This document shows positions 1 through 6,973 of a stretch of 64,000 bases of DNA, one piece after another. Numbering within the stretch: the first letter of the stretch is position 1; the number at the start of each line of letters is the position of its first letter. Source of the DNA: Microbacterium sp. Its GTDB lineage: Bacteria > Actinomycetota > Actinomycetes > Actinomycetales > Microbacteriaceae. The notes below the pieces were generated by a model. That model was not told the DNA's origin and did no database searches. It saw only the letters and a list, made by a program, of their open reading frames with translations. The translations under genes and the position numbers were made by a program. The DNA is taken from assembly GCA_003248655.1 (NCBI GenBank), contig QFPM01000003.1:1-64000 (forward strand), written 5' to 3'.

Positions 1-85
1 CACGCTCGACACCCGCGACGATCTCCGCGAGCACGGCGATGTCTGCATCGCTACCCGCGCCGGGAAGATCGGACCATTCGTTCAT
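1..85 (-). CDS. 5' end of an unknown gene (partial)
   Basis: The reverse strand is open from an ATG at 85 to the window edge, and the visible N-terminus begins MNEWSDLPGAGSDADIAVLA. A near-ideal -10 hexamer CATAAT lies at 98-93, leaving exactly 7 nt before the ATG, so this start fits a leaderless transcript. An in-frame ATG at 115 would add ten residues but would place the -10 box inside the gene. Only about 28 codons are visible and I recognise no family. Confidence 0.45.
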   Translation of the reverse strand, partial: MNEWSDLPGAGSDADIAVLAEIVAGVER

Positions 86-355
86 ACCTTCGATTATGAG
101 CAGGGGGTCCGACATTGCGACCGGACCCTGGTCTCGATACACCCGCGGCTCCGCCGCGGCCACTCGACCACCGGAGGTACAACCGCGTCTAAGCCGCCAG
201 TCGCCGGCGATTCTAGGTGCCCGCCGGTCGCGCCGCCGCGATCGCCTGGATCGTCGCATCCGAGCACACGCCTGCGAAGGCTGAGGCGCGAGCGCCCGCG
301 CTACTGTGCTCCGCCCGGTGACGCGAGCGTCGCAATGACTTCCGCGGCCACGCGT
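86..355. other. Intergenic stretch left of the insertion sequence
   Basis: I see no convincing gene here. On the reverse strand, a short open tail outside the IS reads RVAAEVIATLASPGGAQ and stops at 301-303. It looks like a protein C-terminus and could be what remains of a gene broken by the insertion. It does not join in frame with the truncated hydrolase on the other side of the element. The promoter of the partial gene at 1-85 lies at the left end. Confidence 0.4.
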
Positions 356-381
356 TGGGACTGCTGCGCGGATAGGTGACA
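356..381 (+). repeat. Left terminal inverted repeat of the IS3 element
   Basis: This 26-bp repeat pairs with 1628-1653, with two mismatches. It lies 45 bp before the first transposase start. Confidence 0.85.
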
Positions 382-426
382 TCTGATCTGGCTTGCCCGT
401 GGGGGTGGGCCTGGAAGGATGTTGCT

Positions 427-735
427 GTGCCCAAGCCCTACCCGAGTGAGTTCCGTGATGACGTGGTGCGCGTCGCGAGGAACGGCGAGTCCGGAGTGAC
501 GATCGAGCAGATCGCGAAAGACTTCGGTGTTCACCCCATGACGTTGCAGAAGTGGTTGCGTCGCGCCGACATCGACGCCGGAGCCAAGCCCGGCCAGTCT
601 CGGACCGAGGCCGCCGAGATTCGTGAGTTGAAGAAGCGGAACCGGCTCCTCGAGCAGGAGAACGAGGTCCTCCGGCGGGCGGCGGCGTATCTGTCGCAGG
701 CGAACCTACCGGGAAAAGGTTCTACCCGCTCGTGA
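427..735 (+). CDS. IS3-family transposase OrfA
   Basis: This is the small DNA-binding subunit (102 aa) of an IS3-type transposase. It starts at GTG 427 with the N-terminus VPKPYPSEFRDDVVRVA, has a helix-turn-helix around IEQIAKDFGVHPMTLQKWL, and then a leucine-zipper-like helix (RELKKRNRLLEQENEVLRRAAAYL). The Shine-Dalgarno GGAAGG at 413-418 sits 8 nt before the GTG. An in-frame ATG at 376 lies in the left terminal repeat and is less likely. The stop codon overlaps the OrfB start (GTGA), and a slippery heptamer near the end allows frameshifting into OrfB. Confidence 0.88.
   Translation: MPKPYPSEFRDDVVRVARNGESGVTIEQIAKDFGVHPMTLQKWLRRADIDAGAKPGQSRTEAAEIRELKKRNRLLEQENEVLRRAAAYLSQANLPGKGSTRS
711..717 (+). 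other. Slippery heptamer G GGA AAA for programmed -1 frameshifting
   Basis: The sequence GGGAAAA is in the exact X XXY YYZ phase of the OrfA frame (codons ccG GGA AAA). A -1 slip moves ribosomes into the OrfB frame as GGG AAA AGG TTC TAC, giving a fused OrfAB with the junction PGKRFYPLV. In IS3 elements the fused protein is normally the active transposase. Confidence 0.75.
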
Positions 736-1619
736 CAGAGCTCGCCGACGCAGGGGTCCCTGTGACGGTGACGTGTCGGGTGCTCAAGCTCTCCCGTCAG
801 CCCTACTACCGATGGCTGGCGGACCCCATCACCGATAGTGAGGTGGTGGAGGCGTATCGGGCGAACGCGCTGTTTCACGCCCACCAGGACAACCCCGAGT
901 TCGGGCATCGGCTCCTCGCCGACGAGGCCCGCGACAACGGTGAGGCGATGTCAGACCGGACCGCTTGGAAGATCGCGTCGGCCAACGGCTGGTGGAGTGC
1001 GTTCGGGAAACCCAAGAGGGGCAAGGCTCGCAGGCCTGGTCCGCCCGTCCACGACGACCTCTGTGCGGTCATCGACGAGCACGGCAGAACACGACACGTG
1101 TTCGCTGCGGAGGGACCGAACGAGCTCTGGCTGGTGGACATCACGGAGCATAAGACCGCCGAAGGCAAGCTCTACTGCTGCGCCATCAAAGACGCCTGCA
1201 GCGGACGGATCGTCGGGTACTCGATCGACTCGCGGATGAAGTCGCGACTGGCCGTCCAGGCCCTCGAGAACGCCGTGGCTATGCGCGGAGACGTCGCCGG
1301 CTGCATCGTTCACAGCGACAGGGGCAGCCAATTTCGGAGTAGGAAATTCCTGCGCGCTCTGGCCCGTCACCGCATGGTCGGATCGATGGGCCGAGTCGGC
1401 TCCAGCGGGGACAACGCGGCGATGGAATCGTTCTTCGCGCTGCTGCAGAAGAACGTCCTCGACCGCCGCTCGTGGACCACCAGGGAACAGTTGCGCATCG
1501 CGATCGTCACCTGGATCGAGCGGACATACCACCGCCGACGCCGACAGGCTCGCCTGGGACGTTTGACCCCGGTCGAGTTCGAGACCATCATGAACACGAC
1601 CGCCGCACTCGCGGCGTGA
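732..1619 (+). CDS. IS3-family transposase OrfB (DDE integrase domain)
   Basis: This 295-aa catalytic subunit begins with GTG overlapping the OrfA stop. It carries an N-terminal HTH_21-like segment (VLKLSRQPYYRWL) and an rve integrase fold with all three acidic residues: Asp in ELWLVDITEHKT, Asp in VHSDRGSQF and Glu in DNAAMESFFALLQKNV. It probably acts as the OrfAB frameshift product, made through the heptamer at 711-717. I see no internal stops, so the element may still be active. Confidence 0.92.
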   Translation: MTELADAGVPVTVTCRVLKLSRQPYYRWLADPITDSEVVEAYRANALFHAHQDNPEFGHRLLADEARDNGEAMSDRTAWKIASANGWWSAFGKPKRGKARRPGPPVHDDLCAVIDEHGRTRHVFAAEGPNELWLVDITEHKTAEGKLYCCAIKDACSGRIVGYSIDSRMKSRLAVQALENAVAMRGDVAGCIVHSDRGSQFRSRKFLRALARHRMVGSMGRVGSSGDNAAMESFFALLQKNVLDRRSWTTREQLRIAIVTWIERTYHRRRRQARLGRLTPVEFETIMNTTAALAA

Positions 1620-1627
1620 CTACAACC

Positions 1628-1653
1628 TGTCACCTAACCGTGCAGCAGTCCCA
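1628..1653 (-). repeat. Right terminal inverted repeat of the IS3 element
   Basis: This repeat is complementary to 356-381 at 24 of 26 positions. It supplies the stop codon of the truncated hydrolase gene that runs into it. Confidence 0.85.
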
Positions 1654-2017
1654 GGGCTGTGCCGACGACATACGCGGCGAGCGGATACCCGCTACCACCC
1701 TCATGGTGACCGAGCCGCACTTCCATCGCGCTCAGCCTGCGTTCGAATCGTCGCCGGTGGTGCTTCGCTTCATCGCCCCCAACCGACGCGAGGGTTATCG
1801 GGGGAACGGCGTAATCACCGTCGACTCCGTCGAGGCCATGTGGATACTTCGGCGCGAGGACTCGGGAGCTGGGAAGCTCAGGGTATCCAAGGCGCTGGAG
1901 TGCGGCATTCAGCGCAACCAACCACTTACTCTCTTTGTCGCCAGTTCCTACTCCGTGAAGAAAGAGGAGCGTGACGTCGCTTGCATTCGCGTCGTTGTTG
2001 CTCATCGCGATGGTCAC
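1634..2017 (-). pseudogene. Alpha/beta-hydrolase gene truncated by the IS element
   Basis: The N-terminal half of a lipase/esterase-like protein is visible: the stretch VTLLFLHGVGTGDKESKWL resembles the beta-strand and oxyanion-loop start of an alpha/beta hydrolase. The frame then runs into the IS terminal repeat, where the last residues and stop are IS-derived. No GxSxG nucleophile motif or C-terminal half is present, and neither is found left of the IS, so function is unlikely. The start GTG at 2017 overlaps the stop of the upstream membrane-protein gene (GTGA); an ATG at 2005 is an alternative. Confidence 0.7.
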
Positions 2018-2643
2018 TCTGCGAACTGGAACTCGAGAGTTGCGGTGGGATCCACGGCATGGACGATTCCGGAGTAAAAGGCCTCGGTCTGGCTATGCAA
2101 GAGGTCCAGGTTTCGAGCGATGTACTCGGCCTTGGCCCCGTCGTTCACGATCTCGTTGCGCATCTTCTGGTCATCGATCTCTTGTGTGGTCCATGAAAGC
2201 GCTCCGTTTGACTCCGCAGCGATCTCAGCGATCGAGTTGTCTAGGCCGATGAACATGAATTCTGGAATCGTGATGACGTAAGCGTTGTCGCCTTTGGGGG
2301 TGATCTCGACCGCACTGCCATCGATGCCGAGCTTTGCGTCAAACGAATACCGCAAGAAGACCGTGCGATCGGTCCAGGGGATCTCGAACTCACCGATCTT
2401 CGCCGTCGTCTTCTTGTCTACGAGCCCGATGATGCCGAGTTGAACGAGGACCACCTCCTCCTTGCGTTCAACCGACTGAATCACCTGATCGTTTCGCTGT
2501 TGCGAGGATGATCCGAAAATCGAGCCGAGTGCGAGGGTGTTCACGGCACCGAACGCGGCGGCGGCGCCCACGGCGCCGATGAACACGACGACTATCAGAA
2601 GGACCGGCCACAGCAACACCTTCGTCTTGAAGAACTTTCTCAC
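2014..2643 (-). CDS. Membrane-anchored DUF4230-like protein
   Basis: This 209-aa protein of unknown function has a basic N-terminus, one transmembrane helix (LLWPVLLIVVVFIGAVGA) and an extracytoplasmic part resembling DUF4230 proteins (VVLVQLGIIGLVDKKTTA, then beta-rich sequence). I prefer the GTG at 2643: GAGG lies 6 nt upstream and a CATAAT -10 box lies at 2704-2699. In-frame starts at 2700 (ATG) and 2721 (GTG) would overlap or precede that promoter. The gene is translationally coupled to the truncated hydrolase downstream. It lies in the first 3 kb, where the genome-typical word GGATGCC is absent, so it may be acquired DNA. Confidence 0.65.
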   Translation of the reverse strand: MRKFFKTKVLLWPVLLIVVVFIGAVGAAAAFGAVNTLALGSIFGSSSQQRNDQVIQSVERKEEVVLVQLGIIGLVDKKTTAKIGEFEIPWTDRTVFLRYSFDAKLGIDGSAVEITPKGDNAYVITIPEFMFIGLDNSIAEIAAESNGALSWTTQEIDDQKMRNEIVNDGAKAEYIARNLDLLHSQTEAFYSGIVHAVDPTATLEFQFAE

Positions 2644-2777
2644 TGCACGCCTCGCTTCGTCCGTAGGGGATGCAGCCGTGGGGGGCGCTGCACTCCGCAT
2701 TATGCCGCAAGGCCCGGACACGCCCGTAGCGACCGTTTCTCAGGGCCCCCCAGTGGTCAGACCATGGGGTCCCCACC

Positions 2778-2783
2778 TAGGCT
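2778..2783 (+). promoter_or_regulatory. -10 box TAGGCT for leaderless pta
   Basis: TAGGCT is followed by 7 nt and then the GTG start at 2791. No Shine-Dalgarno sequence is present, so the transcript probably begins at the start codon. Confidence 0.6.
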
Positions 2784-2790
2784 GACAGTC

Positions 2791-4956
2791 GTGGCTCAGA
2801 GCATCTACATCACCTCTACAGAGGGTCTGTCGGGCAAGTCCACCATCGTGCTGGGGGCGCTCGACGCGCTCAGCCGTTCGACACCGCGGGTGGGGGTGTT
2901 CCGGGCGATCGCCCGCTCGACCTCCGAGCGCGACTACGTGCTCGAGATGCTGCTCGACCACATCGGCGTCGACCTCGACTACGAAGAGGCGGTCGGCGTC
3001 ACCTACGACGAAGTGCGCCACGACGCGGATGCCGCACTGTCGAAGATCGTCGAGCGATTCAAAGCCGTCGAGGCCAAGTGCGACGCGGTCGTCGTCGTCG
3101 GCAGCGATTTCACCGACGTCGGCTCGACGAGCGAGCTCGGCTACAACGCCCGCATTGCCGCGAACCTCGGCGCGCCCCTCCTCGTCGTCCTCAACGGTCG
3201 CGCCCACGAGGGCGACCGGCTCGGCGTGAGCGACGCGCGCACCCCCGAGCAGCTCGCGCAGCTGACCTCGCTCGCGCTCGCCGACATCCACCATCAGCGG
3301 GCCGAGCTCTTCGCCATCATCACCAACCGCGCCGACCCTGCGCGCCTTGACGACATCGTCGCGGCCGTCGGAGAGGTCGTGAAAGATGCCCCGGCTGCCG
3401 ACGGCACGCGCGAAGCGCCCGTGAAGGTGTGGGCGATCCCCGAAGACCTGCTGCTGGTCGCGCCGGCGGTCCGCGACATCCTGCTAAGCCTCGGCGGCAC
3501 GCTGCTCCGCGGCGACGAAGAGCTGCTCACGCGCGAAGTGGTCGATGTCGTCATCGGTGGGATGTCGCTCAACAACGTCCTGCCGCGCCTCACCGAGGGG
3601 GCGATCCTCATCGTCCCCGCCGACCGCACCGAAGTGCTGCTGGGCCTGCTGCTCGCGCACTCGTCGGGCACGTTCCCCTCGATCGCGGGCATCGTGCTCA
3701 ACGGGCCGTTCCCGCTCCCGGAGGTCATCGAAGAGCTCATGGTCGGCCTCGACTCGTCGCTGCCGATCATCCAGACCGACCTCGACACCTACGACACGGC
3801 CCTGCGCGTCATGGGCACCCGCGGGCGACTCGCGGCCGGTTCGCAGCGCCGCTTCGACACGGCGCTCGCCCTCTTCGAACAGTACGTCGACACCGAGGAG
3901 TTCACCTCCGCGCTCGGCCTCGCCCACACCGGCGTCGTCACTCCGCTCATGTTCGGCTACCGGCTGCTCGAGCGCGCCCGGTCGCAGCGCCGGCGCATCG
4001 TGCTGCCCGAGGGTAGCGACGACCGCGTGCTCAAGGCCGCGGCGACGGTCCTCGCGCGCGGCATCGCCGACCTCACCATCCTCGGCGAAGAGGCAGAGGT
4101 CCGCGGCCGCGCCGTCGAGCTCGGCCTCGACCTCTCGGCGGCGCAGATCGTGAGCCCCTTCGATCCCGAGCTCGTCGATCGCTTCGCGACGGAGTACGCC
4201 GCCCTTCGCGCCCACAAGGGCGTCACGTACGAAAAGGCCGCGGATGCCGTCACCGACGTCTCGTACTTCGGAACCATGATGGTGCACCTGGGCCTTGCCG
4301 ACGGCATGGTCTCGGGCGCTGCGCACACCACGGCGCACACGATCCGCCCGTCGTTCGAGATCATCAAGACCCGCCCCGGCGTTTCGGTCGTCTCGAGTGT
4401 GTTCCTCATGGCGCTCGCCGACCGCGTGCTCGTGTATGGCGACTGCGCCGTCATCCCCGACCCGACCTCGACCCAGCTCGCCGACATCGCGATCTCGTCG
4501 GCCGAGACGGCGCGCCAGTTCGGCATCGACCCGCGCGTCGCGATGCTCTCGTACTCGACCGGCGAGTCGGGCTCTGGCGAGGACGTCGACAAGGTGCGCG
4601 CCGCGACGGCGCTCGTGCGCGAGCGCGCCCCCCAGCTGCTCGTCGAGGGCCCGATCCAGTACGACGCGGCCGCCGACGCGGCCGTCGCAAAGGCGAAGAT
4701 GCCCGGTTCCGCCGTCGCCGGTCGGGCGACGGTGTTCGTCTTCCCCGACCTCAACACCGGCAACAACACCTATAAAGCAGTGCAACGCTCCGCCGGAGCG
4801 ATCGCGATGGGCCCGGTGTTGCAGGGCCTCAATAAGCCGATCAACGACCTGTCGCGCGGCGCGCTCGTCGACGACATCGTCAACACCATCGCCATCACCG
4901 CCATCCAGGCGCAGGCAGAAGCAGCGCCCGAAGAACCCCAGGGAGAAACCGCGTGA
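2791..4956 (+). CDS. pta: Phosphate acetyltransferase
   Basis: Pta converts acetyl-CoA and phosphate to acetyl phosphate and CoA, the first step of the acetate pathway. The 721-aa protein is the long form: an N-terminal BioD-like P-loop domain (VAQSIYITSTEGLSGKSTI), a central DRTGG-type domain, and a C-terminal PTA/PTB catalytic domain from about residue 395 (RIVLPEGSDDRVLKAA ... FPDLNTGNNTYKAVQRSAGA). I chose GTG 2791 rather than ATG 2764 because the family starts at VAQSIYITS and a -10 box lies just before it. The stop overlaps the ackA start, indicating a two-gene operon. Confidence 0.96.
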   Translation: MAQSIYITSTEGLSGKSTIVLGALDALSRSTPRVGVFRAIARSTSERDYVLEMLLDHIGVDLDYEEAVGVTYDEVRHDADAALSKIVERFKAVEAKCDAVVVVGSDFTDVGSTSELGYNARIAANLGAPLLVVLNGRAHEGDRLGVSDARTPEQLAQLTSLALADIHHQRAELFAIITNRADPARLDDIVAAVGEVVKDAPAADGTREAPVKVWAIPEDLLLVAPAVRDILLSLGGTLLRGDEELLTREVVDVVIGGMSLNNVLPRLTEGAILIVPADRTEVLLGLLLAHSSGTFPSIAGIVLNGPFPLPEVIEELMVGLDSSLPIIQTDLDTYDTALRVMGTRGRLAAGSQRRFDTALALFEQYVDTEEFTSALGLAHTGVVTPLMFGYRLLERARSQRRRIVLPEGSDDRVLKAAATVLARGIADLTILGEEAEVRGRAVELGLDLSAAQIVSPFDPELVDRFATEYAALRAHKGVTYEKAADAVTDVSYFGTMMVHLGLADGMVSGAAHTTAHTIRPSFEIIKTRPGVSVVSSVFLMALADRVLVYGDCAVIPDPTSTQLADIAISSAETARQFGIDPRVAMLSYSTGESGSGEDVDKVRAATALVRERAPQLLVEGPIQYDAAADAAVAKAKMPGSAVAGRATVFVFPDLNTGNNTYKAVQRSAGAIAMGPVLQGLNKPINDLSRGALVDDIVNTIAITAIQAQAEAAPEEPQGETA

Positions 4957-6143
4957 GCGTCGTCCTCGTCATCAACAGCGGCTCGTCGTCGTTCAAGTAC
5001 CAGCTCGTCGACGTCGAGACCGAGACGGCGCTGGCATCCGGCCTCGTCGAGCGCATCGGTGAGCCGGTGGGGTCTGCGACCCACAAGACGGCGGATGCCG
5101 CGCACACACGCGAGCTGCCGATTCCCGACCACACCGCGGGGTTCGCCGTCATGCTCGAGGCGTTCGAGGAGTACGGGCCCTCGCTCGTCGAGGCGCCGCC
5201 GGCCGCGGTCGGCCACCGCGTCGTCCAGGGTGGCGCGCGCTTTTTCCGCCCCACGCTCATCGACGACCTGGTCGAGATCAACATCGACGAACTGTCGGTG
5301 CTCGCGCCGCTGCACAACCCCGGCGCCGTCCAGGGCATCCGCGCCGCGCGCGCGGCCTTCCCCGACCTCCCGCACGTCGCAGTCTTCGACACCGCGTTCC
5401 ACCAGACCCTCCCGCCCGCGGCCTGCACCTACGCGATCGACAACGCGCTCGCCCGAAAGCACCGCATCCGTCGTTATGGCTTCCACGGCACGAGCCACAA
5501 GTTCGTGAGCGAAGCCGCCGCCGCATACCTCGGCCGGCCGCTGCGCGACCTGAAGCAGCTCGTGTTGCACCTCGGCAACGGCGCGTCGATCACGGCGGTC
5601 GACGGCGGTCACTCCGTCGAGACCTCGATGGGACTCACGCCCCTCGAAGGACTCGTGATGGGCACGCGCTCGGGCGACATCGACCCGTCGGTGCTGCTCG
5701 TCCTCGCCCGCCGCGAAGAGTTGAGCCCGAGTGAGCTCGACGAGTTCCTCAACAAGCGCAGCGGCCTGCTCGGCCTCGCGGGTGTCTCCGACATGCGCGA
5801 CATCGAAGACCGTCGTGCCGCGGGCAACGGCGCCGCGATGCTCGCGTTCGACGTCTACATCCACCGCCTCCGCGCCTACATCGGGGCTTACATCGCGCAG
5901 CTCGGCGGCGTCGACGTCATCTCGTTCACGGCCGGTGTCGGCGAGAACTCATCGCTCGTACGGGCAGAAGCGCTCGCAACCCTCGGCTTCCTCGGCATCA
6001 CGCTGGACCCCGCGCGCAACGCCGAGCGCCGCCGCGACACGCGGGTCATCTCGACCGACGACTCCGCCGTCACGGTCCTCGTCGTGCCGACGAACGAAGA
6101 GCTCGAGATCGCCCGGCAGGCCGTCAGCGTCGCGCTCACCTGA
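4953..6143 (+). CDS. ackA: Acetate kinase
   Basis: AckA transfers the phosphoryl group of acetyl phosphate to ADP, giving acetate and ATP, and also works in reverse. The 396-aa length is normal. The signature segments are present: LVINSGSSSFKYQL at the N-terminus, RRYGFHGTSHKFV, LHLGNGASITAV, MGLTPLEGLVMGTRSGDIDP and FTAGVGENS. It starts with a GTG that overlaps the pta stop (GTGA), with a purine-rich AGGGAGAAA upstream. Pta and AckA form the complete acetyl phosphate pathway here. Confidence 0.97.
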   Translation: MSVVLVINSGSSSFKYQLVDVETETALASGLVERIGEPVGSATHKTADAAHTRELPIPDHTAGFAVMLEAFEEYGPSLVEAPPAAVGHRVVQGGARFFRPTLIDDLVEINIDELSVLAPLHNPGAVQGIRAARAAFPDLPHVAVFDTAFHQTLPPAACTYAIDNALARKHRIRRYGFHGTSHKFVSEAAAAYLGRPLRDLKQLVLHLGNGASITAVDGGHSVETSMGLTPLEGLVMGTRSGDIDPSVLLVLARREELSPSELDEFLNKRSGLLGLAGVSDMRDIEDRRAAGNGAAMLAFDVYIHRLRAYIGAYIAQLGGVDVISFTAGVGENSSLVRAEALATLGFLGITLDPARNAERRRDTRVISTDDSAVTVLVVPTNEELEIARQAVSVALT

Positions 6144-6188
6144 CCGCGTCGATATACGTCGCTCGCACCCGCGCACTACGCTGAATCC

Positions 6189-6917
6189 GTGACCGCGGAT
6201 CTTCCCGACCTGACGTCGTATGACGGCGTACTCTTCGACCTCGACGGAGTGCTGACGCCGACAGCCGAGGTGCACATGCACGCCTGGCAGACGATGTTCG
6301 ACGCGCTGTTCACGGCGTGGGAGATCGTGCCGCCGTACACCCAGGACGACTACTTCCGCTATCTCGACGGCAAGCAGCGCTACGACGGCGTCGCGAGCCT
6401 GCTGCGCTCGCGCGACGTCGAGGTGCCGTGGGGCGACCCGTCCGACCCGCCGACCGCCGACACGGTGTGCGGCATCGGCAACCGCAAGAACGAAGTGTTC
6501 GCCGCGGTATTGCGCGCCGAAGGCATCGCCCCCTATCCCGGCTCGCTCGCGCTCGTCGAGCGCCTGCACGCCGCCGGCACCCCGATCGGCGTCGTGTCGA
6601 GCTCGAAGAACGCCGAAGAAGTGCTCGTGGCCGCCGGCATCCGGAGCTTCTTTCCCGTCGTGATGGACGGCGTCGTCGCCGCGCGCGAGGGCCTGCGCTC
6701 GAAGCCTGAGCCCGACATGTTCGCCGAAGGCGCGAGGATGCTGGGCGTCGACCCCGCCCGCGCCGCCGCCGTCGAAGACGCGCACTCGGGCGTCGAGTCG
6801 GCATCCTCGGCCGGATTCGCGCTCGTCGTCGGCGTCGACCGCGGCGCCGGAGCGCAGGCGCTCCTCGACCTCGGAGCCGACGTCGTCGTCGACGACCTGT
6901 CGGCCTTCCTCGCATGA
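6189..6917 (+). CDS. HAD-superfamily hydrolase, beta-phosphoglucomutase type
   Basis: This 242-aa cytoplasmic HAD enzyme has the nucleophile motif FDLDGVLTP (Asp17 and Asp19), a helical cap domain, the Thr/Ser motif VVSSSKNAEEVL, Lys in SKPEPDMF and the acidic motif VEDAHSGVESA. The adjacent GH65 phosphorylase gene, 4 bp or 57 bp away depending on its start, suggests that it isomerises beta-glucose 1-phosphate to glucose 6-phosphate. The start is a leaderless GTG: TACGCT at 6177-6182 with 6 nt to the codon. A plain phosphatase role cannot be excluded. Confidence 0.85.
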   Translation: MTADLPDLTSYDGVLFDLDGVLTPTAEVHMHAWQTMFDALFTAWEIVPPYTQDDYFRYLDGKQRYDGVASLLRSRDVEVPWGDPSDPPTADTVCGIGNRKNEVFAAVLRAEGIAPYPGSLALVERLHAAGTPIGVVSSSKNAEEVLVAAGIRSFFPVVMDGVVAAREGLRSKPEPDMFAEGARMLGVDPARAAAVEDAHSGVESASSAGFALVVGVDRGAGAQALLDLGADVVVDDLSAFLA

Positions 6918-6973
6918 CACCTACCGCACCTACCCCGCGCACCCCGAACGCACCCGACCAAGGAATGGACAGG

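Larger units (their letters stand above)
356..1653 (+). mobile_element. IS3-family insertion sequence, apparently intact
   Basis: The element of about 1.3 kb carries two overlapping transposase frames bounded by 26-bp terminal inverted repeats. The left repeat (356-381) and the complement of the right repeat (1628-1653) agree at 24 of 26 positions, begin with TGGGACTGCTGC and end in TAGGTGACA. The outermost bases are TG and CA, as is usual for IS3 elements. The flanks CGT on the left and GGG on the right give no 3-4 bp target duplication. The insertion is therefore old, or the flanks were rearranged. The right end lies inside a hydrolase gene. Confidence 0.9.

Noticed and set aside
1472..2077. 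201-residue frame crossing the right IS end
   Set aside because: It overlaps OrfB in another frame and the truncated hydrolase antisense; no start site or homology.
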